This document shows positions 1-8,461 of a DNA stretch of 23,210 nucleotides, in pieces; the stretch's first letter is position 1, and the number at the start of each line of letters is the position of its first letter. The notes beneath the pieces were generated by a model that was not told where the DNA came from, did no database searches, and saw nothing but the letters and a program-made list of their open reading frames with translations. Source of the stretch: an uncultured Bacteroidota bacterium (GTDB lineage Bacteria > Bacteroidota > Bacteroidia > Flavobacteriales > Flavobacteriaceae); NCBI GenBank assembly GCA_902560025.1, contig CACEKL010000012.1:1-23210 (forward strand). The letters are read 5' to 3'. A program made the translations under genes and the position numbers.

Positions 1-1
1 A

Positions 2-1339
2 ATTGATGGAACTACACAAATACCTCAAAGCTTTAAAGATAGTGATGAGGAGTTACCTAGTTTTGGATATAAGACAATAGGTATAGCTGGTGTTGTTGCA
101 GGTCTAATTAAACTTCATGAAGAAAATGGGAACCTTGATTTAAAAACAATAATGCAGCCTGCAATTAAAATTGCAGAAGAAGGCTTTCTTGTTCTTCCTG
201 GGGGAATTAAAAGATTTCAAAGCGAAAAAGAAAAATTAAAGTTATTTGAAGGATCGAAATTCTATTTCTTGGATTCAGAGGGAGAATCATATAGAAATGG
301 TCATGTTCTAGTCCAAAAAGATCTTGCCAATACTCTTAGAATTATTTCAGAAAAAGGAAAAAAAGGATTCTATGAGGGAGAAGTTGCACAAAAGATGGTT
401 GATGATATTCAATCAAATGGAGGATTTATAACTCTTGATGATTTAAAAAATTATTCAGCTATGGAGTCTGAAGTTTTAAGTGGTGAATTTAATGACTATC
501 AAATTCATACTCTAAACCTTCCATCATATGGGTCAATAACTATAAACATGATTCAAACATTTGATAACCTTAGCATTAATGATGAAAAAGATTGGACTAT
601 AAAGGTTTCTTCTGCTGTTGAAGAATCATACAGATATAGACCATATCAGAATAATATTGATTCTGTTAGAAGTATTTTATCTAAACAAACAGCTAAAAGA
701 ATTGCAGATAAGATTGAGTCAACAAATATGGTTATAACTTATAATAATGAAGTTAAAAAATATGATTACCAGGACATTGCACTTGAACATACTGCACATT
801 TAACTACTTCTGACAAGTATGGGAATGTAGTATCTCTTACTCAAACTTTGGGACCAAATATGGGATCAAAAGTTGCTACAAAAGGCCTTGGATTTCTTTA
901 CAATGTTACTATGGGTCCTTATTTAGGAGGATATTTAGGGCAAGATAAACCAGGAGATAGATCTTCATCTCATATTTCACCTACTTTATTTACAAGTGAT
1001 GATCAAGTGGTACTTGCACTTGGTGCAGCTGGAGGAAATAAAATTCCAATAGCAATTAACCAGGTTGCTTATAGATATTTAAAGCAAAAATTTAGATTAT
1101 ATGATGCTTTAGTAATGCCTAGAACGTATATGTATGATAGTCCAAGATATGTCGAAGGTCATTTAGGAATAGATAGATTTAATGATGATGTATATTATCC
1201 TGAATTCTATAATGTAGAAAAAATTAGGCAAGAAGGGTATTTTGGAAGAGTTCATGCTGTTGCTCTTGACACAATAAATAATAAATGGATTGGTGCTGCA
1301 GATCCAGACTGGGAAGGAACAGTTTCAGAATTTGAATAA
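2..1339 (+). CDS. Gamma-glutamyltransferase-family N-terminal nucleophile hydrolase, 5' end cut by window edge
   Basis: The reading frame is open from base 2, so this is the last 445 residues of a longer protein; the ATG at 152 is internal. The first visible stretch (IAGVVAGLIKLHEENGNL, then PAIKIAEEGF) is typical of the N-terminal half of GGT, which cleaves gamma-glutamyl bonds in the periplasm after self-processing into two subunits. The likely autocatalytic Thr is the first Thr of HTAHLTTSD (codon 791-793), followed by DKYGNVVSLTQTLG, then SSSHISPT (the Ser-Ser pair, codons near 962) and GAAGG (the oxyanion glycines). By hand alignment to E. coli GGT the positions equivalent to Gln430 and Asp433 are Thr and Pro (NVTMGPY), so the acceptor or donor may not be glutathione. 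The stop is followed after one base by the next gene (TAAAATG), indicating co-transcription. Family assignment is confident; substrate is unknown. Confidence 0.85.
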   Translation: MDGTTQIPQSFKDSDEELPSFGYKTIGIAGVVAGLIKLHEENGNLDLKTIMQPAIKIAEEGFLVLPGGIKRFQSEKEKLKLFEGSKFYFLDSEGESYRNGHVLVQKDLANTLRIISEKGKKGFYEGEVAQKMVDDIQSNGGFITLDDLKNYSAMESEVLSGEFNDYQIHTLNLPSYGSITINMIQTFDNLSINDEKDWTIKVSSAVEESYRYRPYQNNIDSVRSILSKQTAKRIADKIESTNMVITYNNEVKKYDYQDIALEHTAHLTTSDKYGNVVSLTQTLGPNMGSKVATKGLGFLYNVTMGPYLGGYLGQDKPGDRSSSHISPTLFTSDDQVVLALGAAGGNKIPIAINQVAYRYLKQKFRLYDALVMPRTYMYDSPRYVEGHLGIDRFNDDVYYPEFYNVEKIRQEGYFGRVHAVALDTINNKWIGAADPDWEGTVSEFE

Positions 1340-1340
1340 A

Positions 1341-2117
1341 ATGAGATTTATTAAGTTACTTATATTTCTAGTTTTTGTCTCTTGTTCTTCAAGTGCTTCG
1401 GAAACATATGTTGAGTCAGAAACTCTCCCTTTTTCAATTATCAATGAAAAAATTCTATTTATAGGTAATAGTTTTACATTTTATTGGAATCTTCCATCTC
1501 AGGTAGAAAAAATGTCAATTGAAAGAGGTCTAAATTGGGATGTTAGACATTTTACAGTTCCTTCTGCTACTCTAAAAATACATTGGAACAATCCTGATTT
1601 AAAATCATTACTAGAAAGTGAGACTTTTGACCATATAATCATTCAAGAGCATAGCACAAACATATTAACTAATGCGAATGGTAATTCAAAATTTTATTTC
1701 GATCAGATAAGATCAATTATACCAGCTTCTACTCAAATTCATTTCTTTTCTACATGGATGTATCCATCTATGGAGCAGTTTAATATAGATAATGATGAAT
1801 ATCCTATAGAAGAGAGTATTAAACAGATAATTGAAGGGACAACTACAAAGTTAATACCTGTTGGAAGAGCATTTAAGTTATTTCAAGAAAAATACCCACA
1901 GTTTAGTTTATTAATGGAAGATGAAAAACATCCCAATTCTAATGGATCTTATCTAGCAAGCTGTATTATCTTCTCTCATTTAAGTGCTGAGTCTTCTTTG
2001 AATTTATCTAAAAGGTATAAAGGTATTGATAATAAGGGAGTAGATATTTATTATAGTATTGTTGAGGATGAAGTCCTACCATTTCTTCAGCAAATATCTG
2101 ATGAAGTAATATTTTAA
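1341..2117 (+). CDS. SGNH/GDSL-type hydrolase lipoprotein (DUF4886-like)
   Basis: This 258-residue protein begins with a lipoprotein signal, with lipobox FVSC and Cys15 as the lipidated residue. The start is the ATG at 1341, one base after the upstream stop; an in-frame TTG at 1290 would add 17 residues inside the previous gene and spoil the signal peptide. The motif ILFIGNSFTF carries the likely nucleophile Ser44. IIQEHS at about 100-105 resembles the block seen in DUF4886 proteins, and DEKHPN near the C-terminus gives the Asp194-x-x-His197 dyad. All three SGNH catalytic positions are therefore present. It is probably a lipid-anchored esterase or carbohydrate deacetylase acting in the periplasm or at the outer membrane, but the substrate cannot be read from the sequence. 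It is probably in an operon with the GGT-family gene and ends just before a strong terminator. Confidence 0.75.
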   Translation: MRFIKLLIFLVFVSCSSSASETYVESETLPFSIINEKILFIGNSFTFYWNLPSQVEKMSIERGLNWDVRHFTVPSATLKIHWNNPDLKSLLESETFDHIIIQEHSTNILTNANGNSKFYFDQIRSIIPASTQIHFFSTWMYPSMEQFNIDNDEYPIEESIKQIIEGTTTKLIPVGRAFKLFQEKYPQFSLLMEDEKHPNSNGSYLASCIIFSHLSAESSLNLSKRYKGIDNKGVDIYYSIVEDEVLPFLQQISDEVIF

Positions 2118-2123
2118 AAAAAA

Positions 2124-2147
2124 GGTTACACTTTATAAAGTATAACC
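2124..2147. terminator. Bidirectional intrinsic terminator between the SGNH gene and tRNA-fMet
   Basis: GGTTA (2124-2128) pairs with TAACC (2143-2147); after one C/A mismatch, ACTT pairs with AAGT around a TATA loop. The stem is flanked by eight A on the left (2116-2123), which is a U8 tract for minus-strand transcripts, and by GTTTTAATGTTTT on the right for plus-strand transcripts. It sits 6 bases after the SGNH stop and 15 bases past the 3' end of the tRNA gene, so it can end both converging transcripts. Confidence 0.8.
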
Positions 2148-2162
2148 GTTTTAATGTTTTAG

Positions 2163-2235
<73 letters not shown>

Positions 2236-2245
2236 ATATAGAGTG

Positions 2246-2253
2246 CAAATATA
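2246..2253 (-). promoter_or_regulatory. -7 promoter element (TATATTTG) for tRNA-fMet
   Basis: The minus strand reads TATATTTG, an exact match to the Bacteroidota sigma-A -7 consensus TAnnTTTG, ending 10 bases before the mature tRNA 5' end. Initiation 3-6 bases after the box would leave a leader of about 4-7 bases to be removed by RNase P. I see no clear -33 TTTG at the usual spacing. Confidence 0.7.
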
Positions 2254-2297
2254 GTAAACTTTCATTACTTAGTTTTAAGGCATTGAATTTAAGTAGT

Positions 2298-2305
2298 TAT
2301 CTTTG
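2298..2305 (+). promoter_or_regulatory. -7 promoter element (TATCTTTG) for era, adjacent to the start codon
   Basis: TATCTTTG matches TAnnTTTG exactly, and only five bases (CCGAA) separate it from the era ATG. Bacteroidota transcription normally begins a few bases after this box, so the era-der mRNA is predicted to be leaderless or nearly so. There is no room for a Shine-Dalgarno sequence. The -33 region is not distinct; a TTTT at 2273-2276 is 21 bases upstream. Confidence 0.65.
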
Positions 2306-2310
2306 CCGAA

Positions 2311-3201
2311 ATGACTAATAATAAACATAGATCTGGATTTGTATCAATAATTGGGAGACCAAATGTTGGTAAATCAACTTTGATTAACTCTCTAATGAAA
2401 GAGAAGCTATCTATTATTACATCTAAGGCTCAAACTACAAGACATAGAATTAGGGGAATAATAAATGGTGATAATTATCAAATTGTTTTATCAGATACAC
2501 CAGGAATTCTAGATCCAAGCTATAAATTACAAGAGGCAATGATGAAGTTTATTAAAGAAACTTTAATAGACTCTGATTTCCTAGTAATAGTTGAAGAGGT
2601 TGGAAATAAAGAGTCATTTGATGAATCATTAGTTAAGAAGCTAAATTCTTTTAAAATTCCAATAATTCTATTGATTAACAAGATTGATCTTTCTTCTCAA
2701 CAAGAATTAGAAGAATCAATATCGCATTGGAAATCAATATTTCCAAATGTTGATATTTACCCAGTCTCTGCAATTGAAGGATTCTTTATTGATGAGTTAA
2801 TTGAAATTTTTAAAAATAAGCTTCCTTTATCGCCTCCATTTTTTCCAAAAGATCAATTTACTGATAGACCTGAAAGATTTTTTGTAAATGAATCCATAAG
2901 AGAGCAGATTTTAATTCATTATGACAAAGAAGTTCCATACTCTGTTGAGGTAATAACTGAAGATTTTAAGGACTCACCAAAAATTATTAAAATTAGATCT
3001 TTAATTCTAGTTGAAAGAGATTCACAAAAAGGTATTCTGATTGGTCATAAGGGATCTGCATTGAAAAGAGTTGCTTCTGAAGCTAGAAGTAATCTGGAGA
3101 AATTTTTTGGAAAGAAAATATTCTTAGAAGTATTTGTTAAAGTGAGAAAGAATTGGAGAAATGATCCATCTTCTTTAAAAAAATTTGGATATAATCTATA
3201 A
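2311..3201 (+). CDS. era: GTPase Era
   Basis: Era is an essential GTPase that binds the 3' end of 16S rRNA and checks assembly of the 30S subunit. The 296-residue length is standard. The N-terminal GTPase domain has the P-loop GRPNVGKST (15-23), the effector region with TTRHRIRGI (42-50), DTPG (62-65) and NKID (123-126). The C-terminal type-II KH domain holds the GxxG loop GHKG (245-248) followed by the conserved helix and KVRKNWR (277-283). The ATG at 2311 lies five bases after a -7 promoter box. It is followed four bases later by der, so both ribosome-assembly GTPases are probably made from one mRNA. Nothing is missing or unusual in the protein. Confidence 0.97.
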   Translation: MTNNKHRSGFVSIIGRPNVGKSTLINSLMKEKLSIITSKAQTTRHRIRGIINGDNYQIVLSDTPGILDPSYKLQEAMMKFIKETLIDSDFLVIVEEVGNKESFDESLVKKLNSFKIPIILLINKIDLSSQQELEESISHWKSIFPNVDIYPVSAIEGFFIDELIEIFKNKLPLSPPFFPKDQFTDRPERFFVNESIREQILIHYDKEVPYSVEVITEDFKDSPKIIKIRSLILVERDSQKGILIGHKGSALKRVASEARSNLEKFFGKKIFLEVFVKVRKNWRNDPSSLKKFGYNL

Positions 3202-3205
3202 TTAA

Positions 3206-4507
3206 ATGAGTGGAATTGTAGCAATAGTTGGAAGACCTAATGTTGGTAAATCTACACTTTTCAATAGATTAATTGAGAGGAAAGAGGCTATTGTTGATGA
3301 GGTAAGTGGAGTAACTAGAGATAGACATTATGGAAAATCTGACTGGAATGGAGTTGAGTTTAGTGTTATAGATACTGGAGGATATCTTCCCTCAAGTGAT
3401 GATGTTTTTCAAAAAGAGATTGATAAGCAAGTAATATTAGCTATTGAGGAAGCTGATGTAATTTTATTCTTGGTTGATGTTAAAGATGGTCTAACTGGAG
3501 TTGATCAATCTATTGCAGATATGCTACATAAATCCTCTAAAGAAACTCTACTCCTGGTAAATAAAGTTGATAATTCTAAACTTATAGAAGACTCTAACGA
3601 ATTTTATTCTTTGGGTTTTGAAAATCTATTCTGTTTATCATCGATTAATGGATCTGGAACAGGTGAATTTTTGGACTTATTATCTGACAAGCTTCCAAAA
3701 GAGGATCTAATAATTTCTGATGTCCCTAAGTTTGCTGTTGTTGGTAGGCCTAATGCTGGTAAATCATCATTTATTAATTCCCTTATCGGTAAAGATAGAT
3801 TCATAGTTACTGATGTTGCTGGAACAACTAGAGATAGTCTATACACTCGATATAATCAATTTGGTTTTGAATTTGATTTAATTGATACAGCTGGTATTAG
3901 AAAAAAAAGTAAAGTATCTGAAGATATTGAGTTCTACTCAATTCTAAGATCTGTTCGAGCAATTGAAAATTCAGATACATGTTTAATAATGTTTGATGTA
4001 GAGAGAGGTTTTGATTCTCAGGTTCAAAATATTTTTTGGCTTGCAGCTAGAAATAAAAAAGGTATTGTTATTCTTGTTAACAAGTGGGATACTGTGGAAA
4101 AAGATGATATGACTACTAAGTCAATTGAAGAAGAAATTATTTCAAAAACATCGCCGTTTACTGATATACCAATTGTGTTTATTTCGGCTTTAACAAAACA
4201 AAGAATCTTTGATGCAATTAAAATTGCAATGGAGGTAAATCAAAGAAGGGAATATAAAATACCAACTAAAAAGTTAAATGATTTTATTCTACCAATCATT
4301 GAACAAAAACCTCCACCTAGTACTAAAGGTAAATACATAAAAATTAAGTTTTGTAGACAACTTCCTACTAAGTATCCTCAGTTTGCATTTTACTGTAATC
4401 TACCGCAGTATATAAAAGATCCTTATAAACGTTTTCTAGAAAACCAATTGAGAAAAAATTTCAATTTTTCAGGAGTTCCCATTGACATTTTTCTAAGAAA
4501 AAAATAA
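3206..4507 (+). CDS. der: Ribosome biogenesis GTPase Der (EngA), two GTPase domains
   Basis: Der acts in 50S subunit maturation and is recognised by its two tandem GTPase domains. Domain 1 has GRPNVGKST (9-17), DTGG (56-59) and NKVD (119-122). Domain 2 has GRPNAGKSS (180-188), DTAG (227-230) and NKWD (292-295). The remaining ~80 residues form the KH-like C-terminal domain, including the conserved PPPSTKGK and the closing stretch with GVPIDIFLR. The 433-residue length is normal. It starts four bases after the era stop. An A8 homopolymer (3901-3908) encodes part of the conserved RKKSKV just after DTAG and is in frame. The stop codon abuts the stop codon of the convergent MerR-like gene with no gap. 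Confidence 0.97.
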   Translation: MSGIVAIVGRPNVGKSTLFNRLIERKEAIVDEVSGVTRDRHYGKSDWNGVEFSVIDTGGYLPSSDDVFQKEIDKQVILAIEEADVILFLVDVKDGLTGVDQSIADMLHKSSKETLLLVNKVDNSKLIEDSNEFYSLGFENLFCLSSINGSGTGEFLDLLSDKLPKEDLIISDVPKFAVVGRPNAGKSSFINSLIGKDRFIVTDVAGTTRDSLYTRYNQFGFEFDLIDTAGIRKKSKVSEDIEFYSILRSVRAIENSDTCLIMFDVERGFDSQVQNIFWLAARNKKGIVILVNKWDTVEKDDMTTKSIEEEIISKTSPFTDIPIVFISALTKQRIFDAIKIAMEVNQRREYKIPTKKLNDFILPIIEQKPPPSTKGKYIKIKFCRQLPTKYPQFAFYCNLPQYIKDPYKRFLENQLRKNFNFSGVPIDIFLRKK

Positions 4508-4837
4508 TTATAAAGTTTTTTTTAGAGATTTTAGCTCCTCTTTAATTTTGTTAAGCTTTTTCAAGATTGCTAGATTTTCATCTTCTGATAGATCTTTCGA
4601 TTTTAACTTCTTTTTTGCCCCTTGAATTGTTAGTCCATCTTTTTTTAGAAGGGTATATATTAATCTTATGGACTCAATATTTTCTTTTGTATACTTTCTT
4701 ATTCCAGATGATTTTATCATAGGGTTAATCTCTTTGAATTCTTTTTCCCAAAACCTTAATAATGATGTATTGACGTTAAAGTGAGTTGCTACTTCACTTA
4801 TGCTATAGTATTTTTTTTCTGGAAGATTACTAAACAT
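4508..4837 (-). CDS. MerR-like HTH transcriptional regulator (short)
   Basis: This 109-residue protein is almost entirely a MerR-type DNA-binding domain: the winged helix-turn-helix YYSISEVATHFNVNTSLLRFWEKEF, then the wing and second helical part with IRKYTKENIESIRLIYTLL and the TIQGAKKKLK helix. A short basic helical tail follows, and there is no effector-binding domain. The start chosen is the ATG at 4837, which sits one base after the stop of the M23 gene (TAAAATG); an in-frame TTG at 4846 would overlap that gene and add only three residues. LPEKKYYSI directly after the start is, from memory, how the Bacteroidota relatives begin. Co-transcription with the M23 peptidase suggests control of envelope functions, but the target and signal are unknown. 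Confidence 0.85.
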   Translation of the reverse strand: MFSNLPEKKYYSISEVATHFNVNTSLLRFWEKEFKEINPMIKSSGIRKYTKENIESIRLIYTLLKKDGLTIQGAKKKLKSKDLSEDENLAILKKLNKIKEELKSLKKTL

Positions 4838-4838
4838 T

Positions 4839-5816
4839 TTAGTCAAGAGATTGATTCTCCTGAGAAGCTTGATTTACAAGCTCTTCAAATTCAATAGGTG
4901 ATAGACTGCCTGAATAGAAATTTATAGGATTAATTTTTTTACCATCCTTTACAATTTCATAGTGAAGGTGAGGTGCTACAGATCTACCAGTATTACCAAC
5001 ATAACCTATTAGATCTCCTCTTTTTACCCTGTTACCTCTTCGAACAACAATTTTATCCATATGAGCATATATACTCACATACCCAAAACCATGATCTATT
5101 CTAACATGATTCCCAAAACCTACAGCTCTAGCATCTGCTCTAGCTATTCTTCCATCACCAGTTGCATAAATAGGTGTGCCAGTTTTTGCTGAAAAATCCA
5201 TACCCCAATGCATAGTTCTTTTCTTAGTGAATGGATCAATTCTGTAACCATATCCTGAGGCCATTCTTTTTAGATCTGAACTACTTACAGGTTGAATGGC
5301 TGGAATTGCAGTCAAAAGTGATTCATTATTCTTTGCTAATAACTCAATTTCATCAAGTGACTTAGATTGAATTACTAATTCTTTTGTAAGAATATCTAAT
5401 CTCTCTGTTGTATTAACTATTACATCAGAACTCTCAAATCCTTCTAAATAATCGTATCTGTTAACACCACCAAATCCTGCTCTCCTTTGATCTTCAGGAA
5501 TTGGACTTGCTTCAAAATAAACTCTGTACAGATTATTATCTCTTTTCTCAATATTAGCCAAAGTTGATTCAACTTGCTCTAATTTCTTATTCAATACTTT
5601 AAGTTGAAGTTCGTAATTATCTATTTCTCGAGCCTGAACAATTTCTTTGGGCGTATCGATAAAATCAGTATTCAAAAGCACAACTGTAATAAAGGCTCCA
5701 ATTATTACTGAACTAATCAAAAACAGAGATAGTCTGTAAATACGTTCAATAAATGTCCTTTTAATTGGAACAAACTCCAGATTATCAGAATCAAAGTAGT
5801 ATTTAGTTTTGGACAT
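4839..5816 (-). CDS. M23 (LytM) family peptidoglycan peptidase with N-terminal membrane anchor
   Basis: The 325-residue protein has a short cytoplasmic N-terminus, one transmembrane segment (about 30-49), a predicted coiled coil (about 62-95) and a C-terminal LytM zinc endopeptidase domain (about 185-302). The zinc ligands are visible: His203 and Asp207 in HWGMD, and His285 in the PHLHYE motif; His252 in YAHMD is the expected catalytic histidine. The domain therefore looks active, unlike degenerate LytM activators, and should cut peptide cross-links in the periplasm. The gene is divergent from alaS and is followed one base later by a MerR-like regulator; from memory this M23/MerR pair beside alaS recurs in Flavobacteriia. 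A -7 box lies about 48 bases before the start. Confidence 0.9.
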   Translation of the reverse strand: MSKTKYYFDSDNLEFVPIKRTFIERIYRLSLFLISSVIIGAFITVVLLNTDFIDTPKEIVQAREIDNYELQLKVLNKKLEQVESTLANIEKRDNNLYRVYFEASPIPEDQRRAGFGGVNRYDYLEGFESSDVIVNTTERLDILTKELVIQSKSLDEIELLAKNNESLLTAIPAIQPVSSSDLKRMASGYGYRIDPFTKKRTMHWGMDFSAKTGTPIYATGDGRIARADARAVGFGNHVRIDHGFGYVSIYAHMDKIVVRRGNRVKRGDLIGYVGNTGRSVAPHLHYEIVKDGKKINPINFYSGSLSPIEFEELVNQASQENQSLD

Positions 5817-5863
5817 AGACCAATTTGTTGTAATTTCAACCTTTTAATGGCTGTAAACCTCTA

Positions 5864-5871
5864 CAAATATA
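5864..5871 (-). promoter_or_regulatory. -7 promoter element (TATATTTG) for the M23-MerR operon
   Basis: The minus strand reads TATATTTG, an exact TAnnTTTG match, in the 62-base gap between the divergent M23 gene and alaS. It would give a leader of about 42-45 bases before the M23 ATG. The matching -33 region would fall inside the first codons of alaS, and I see no TTTG there. No comparable element was found for alaS. Confidence 0.5.
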
Positions 5872-5878
5872 AAAAAAA

Positions 5879-8461
5879 ATGAATTCATCCGTTGTTAGAG
5901 AAAAATTTTTTCAATACTTCAAAGACAAAGGACACAATATTATTCCCTCAGCCTCTGTAATCAACGAATCAGATAAAAATCTAATGTTTACTAATGCTGG
6001 TATGAATCAGTTTAGAAATATTTTTTTAGGTAATCAAGAATCCAAGTTTTCTAGAGTTGCAAACTCTCAAAAGTGTCTTAGGGTTTCGGGAAAGCACAAT
6101 GACTTAGAAGAGGTTGGAGTTGACACCTACCACCATACTTTTTTTGAAATGCTGGGTAATTGGAGCTTTGATGATTATTTCAAAAAAGAGATAATTGGTT
6201 GGTCATATGATCTAATCACTAATATATATGGAATTAAAAAAGAGGATATTTATGTCTCTGTATTTGAAGGATCAAAAGAGGATAATCTTGAATTTGATCA
6301 AGTAGCTTTTGATGAATGGAAAAAGTTTTTTAGTGAAAACAGAATTATAAGTGGTAACAAAAAGGATAACTTTTGGGAGATGGGAGATGTAGGACCTTGT
6401 GGACCATGTTCTGAAATTCACATTGATCTAAGATCTGAATCAGATAAGAAAAAAATTAATGGAGCGGATCTTGTAAATAAAGACCATCCTCAAGTTGTAG
6501 AAATATGGAATTTAGTATTCATCCAATACAATAGGAAGAAAGATGGATCCTTAATAAAACTTGATAAACAATATGTGGATACTGGAATGGGGCTTGAGAG
6601 ACTTTGCATGGCACTACAGAAAAAAGAGTCAACTTATGACACGGATTTATTTGCAGATATTATTAAGAAAATTGAAGTTATTTCAAATAAAAAATATTTG
6701 TCAGGTGATGAAAATATTGATATTGCTATAAGAGTCATTTCTGATCATATTAGAGCCTTAATATTCACAATTTCAGATGGTCAAATACCAAGCAATAATG
6801 GACCTGGATATGTTATCAGGAGAATTCTAAGAAGAGCTATAAGATATGGATATACAAATCTAAATATAAAGACTCCATTCATCTATGAACTTGTTGATGT
6901 AGTAATCTCACAGTATCTGACTATTTATCCTGACTTAAAAAATCAAAGTGAATACATTACCTCATTAATTCATGAGGAAGAAAAAGGTTTCCTCAAAACA
7001 TTAAATCAAGGTCTCTCCCTTATAAATCAAATTATTGAGTCTAATCCAAATGATAAGAAAATTAGCGGTGAAGATTCTTTCAAGCTTTATGATACATATG
7101 GATTTCCCATTGATCTTACGTCATTAATTGCAAGTGAAAATGATTTTCAAGTTGATATAGATGGATTTAATGAACATATGAAAGTTCAAAAAAGCAGATC
7201 AAAGTCAACAAGTAATGAAGAGGTTAAAGAATGGGTTATTGTAAATGAGAGTTCATCTATAAATTTATTTAAAGGCTACGATGATTATGAACTTGAAACA
7301 AAAGTTTTCAAGTATCGCGAATGTATAACCACTGAAGGAGAAACTCAATACCATCTTGTTACAAATGAAACCCCTTTCTATCCTGAAGGAGGTGGACAAA
7401 TTGGAGATACTGGAGAAATTATTTCGAACTCTGTAACTATAGCTGTAAAAAATACTTTTAGAGAAGCTGAGGACATAATTCATCTCGTAGATGATCTACC
7501 AGATAAATTAGATGAATCTTTACTAATGAAAATTAATAAAGATAGAAGGGTATCTATTCAGAAAAATCATACTTCAACGCACCTTCTTCAATTTGCACTA
7601 AAAAAAATATTAGGAAACCATATAGAGCAGAGAGGTTCCATGCTTACTGAAGATATTTTTAGATTTGATTTTTCACATCAATCTAAACTATCAGATAGAG
7701 AATTAAATGATGTTGAAGAACTTGTTAAAGGCTTAATTAAAGATGAAATTAAGTGTGTTGAAGATAGGGAAGCAAATTATGATGATGCAATTAAAGCAGG
7801 AGCTGTTGGTCTATTTTCAGAAAAATATGGGGATGTTGTAAGAACAATAAAGTTTGGTGAATCTTATGAACTATGTGGAGGTACTCATGTAGATAATACA
7901 AAAGAGATTGAAGATTTTAAAATAATTTCTGAGGGTTCTCAGGCATTTGGTATTAGAAGAATTACAGCATCGAGTAATAAAACTAGAATTAAGGAAGAAC
8001 AGTTAAAAGATCAAGCACTTAAAGAAAAAGCTGAAAGTGAAAAAGCAAATAAACTTCTTCAAAAAGAAATAGATTCTCAAAACAAGTTAAAAGTTCAATC
8101 AATCAAAGAATTAATTATCAATGAGATAAAAGAAGTTAATGGATTAAATACTTTCACGGGGGAATTAGAACTAGACAATAAATCAATCAAAGAATTATGT
8201 TTTTCACTCTCTAATGAAATAGATAATCTATTTATGATTGTTTTATCTAGTAGTGATGAAAAAGTATTTATTTCATGTTTTATTTCAAAGAATTTAATAG
8301 CTGAAAGGAATTTTAATGCTTCAAATATTATAAAACAGTTAGCTCCTATAATTGATGGTAGCGGTGGAGGTCAGCCTTTCTTTGCTACTGGAGGTGGAAA
8401 AAATATTAATGCCATAGATAAAGCCTTAGCTGAATCTGAAAAAATAATTACTCAACTGTAG
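5879..8461 (+). CDS. alaS: Alanyl-tRNA synthetase
   Basis: AlaRS charges tRNA-Ala. The 860-residue protein has the complete bacterial architecture. The class II catalytic domain begins with VREKFFQYFKDKGH and SASVI, with TNAGMNQF (38-45), the GKHNDLEEVG region (71-80), FFEMLGNWSF (88-97) and DTGMGLERL (234-242). The tRNA-binding helices contain GYVIRRILRRAIRYG (310-324). The editing domain has YPEGGGQIGD (501-510) and the zinc ligands His564 and His568 (HTSTH), Cys666 and His670 (CGGTH). The C-terminal DHHA1-type domain ends with GSGGGQPFFATGGG. An A8 tract is read in frame in the editing domain (LKKILG). The ATG follows directly on an A-run with no Shine-Dalgarno sequence. The 3' end overlaps the convergent DUF4136 gene by 14 bases. 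Confidence 0.98.
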   Translation: MNSSVVREKFFQYFKDKGHNIIPSASVINESDKNLMFTNAGMNQFRNIFLGNQESKFSRVANSQKCLRVSGKHNDLEEVGVDTYHHTFFEMLGNWSFDDYFKKEIIGWSYDLITNIYGIKKEDIYVSVFEGSKEDNLEFDQVAFDEWKKFFSENRIISGNKKDNFWEMGDVGPCGPCSEIHIDLRSESDKKKINGADLVNKDHPQVVEIWNLVFIQYNRKKDGSLIKLDKQYVDTGMGLERLCMALQKKESTYDTDLFADIIKKIEVISNKKYLSGDENIDIAIRVISDHIRALIFTISDGQIPSNNGPGYVIRRILRRAIRYGYTNLNIKTPFIYELVDVVISQYLTIYPDLKNQSEYITSLIHEEEKGFLKTLNQGLSLINQIIESNPNDKKISGEDSFKLYDTYGFPIDLTSLIASENDFQVDIDGFNEHMKVQKSRSKSTSNEEVKEWVIVNESSSINLFKGYDDYELETKVFKYRECITTEGETQYHLVTNETPFYPEGGGQIGDTGEIISNSVTIAVKNTFREAEDIIHLVDDLPDKLDESLLMKINKDRRVSIQKNHTSTHLLQFALKKILGNHIEQRGSMLTEDIFRFDFSHQSKLSDRELNDVEELVKGLIKDEIKCVEDREANYDDAIKAGAVGLFSEKYGDVVRTIKFGESYELCGGTHVDNTKEIEDFKIISEGSQAFGIRRITASSNKTRIKEEQLKDQALKEKAESEKANKLLQKEIDSQNKLKVQSIKELIINEIKEVNGLNTFTGELELDNKSIKELCFSLSNEIDNLFMIVLSSSDEKVFISCFISKNLIAERNFNASNIIKQLAPIIDGSGGGQPFFATGGGKNINAIDKALAESEKIITQL

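Noticed and set aside
3604..3846. Open frame of 80 codons on the minus strand within der
   Set aside because: It is the antisense reading of the second P-loop region of der; der itself is fully conserved there.
4492..4526. AT-only hairpin (about 11 pairs with one bulged G) across the der/MerR stop codons
   Set aside because: The stem is essentially an A-run facing a T-run, which arises by chance in such DNA, and no U-tract follows on either strand.
7265..7483. Open frame of 72 codons antisense to alaS
   Set aside because: It mirrors the conserved alaS editing-domain sequence and has no independent support.
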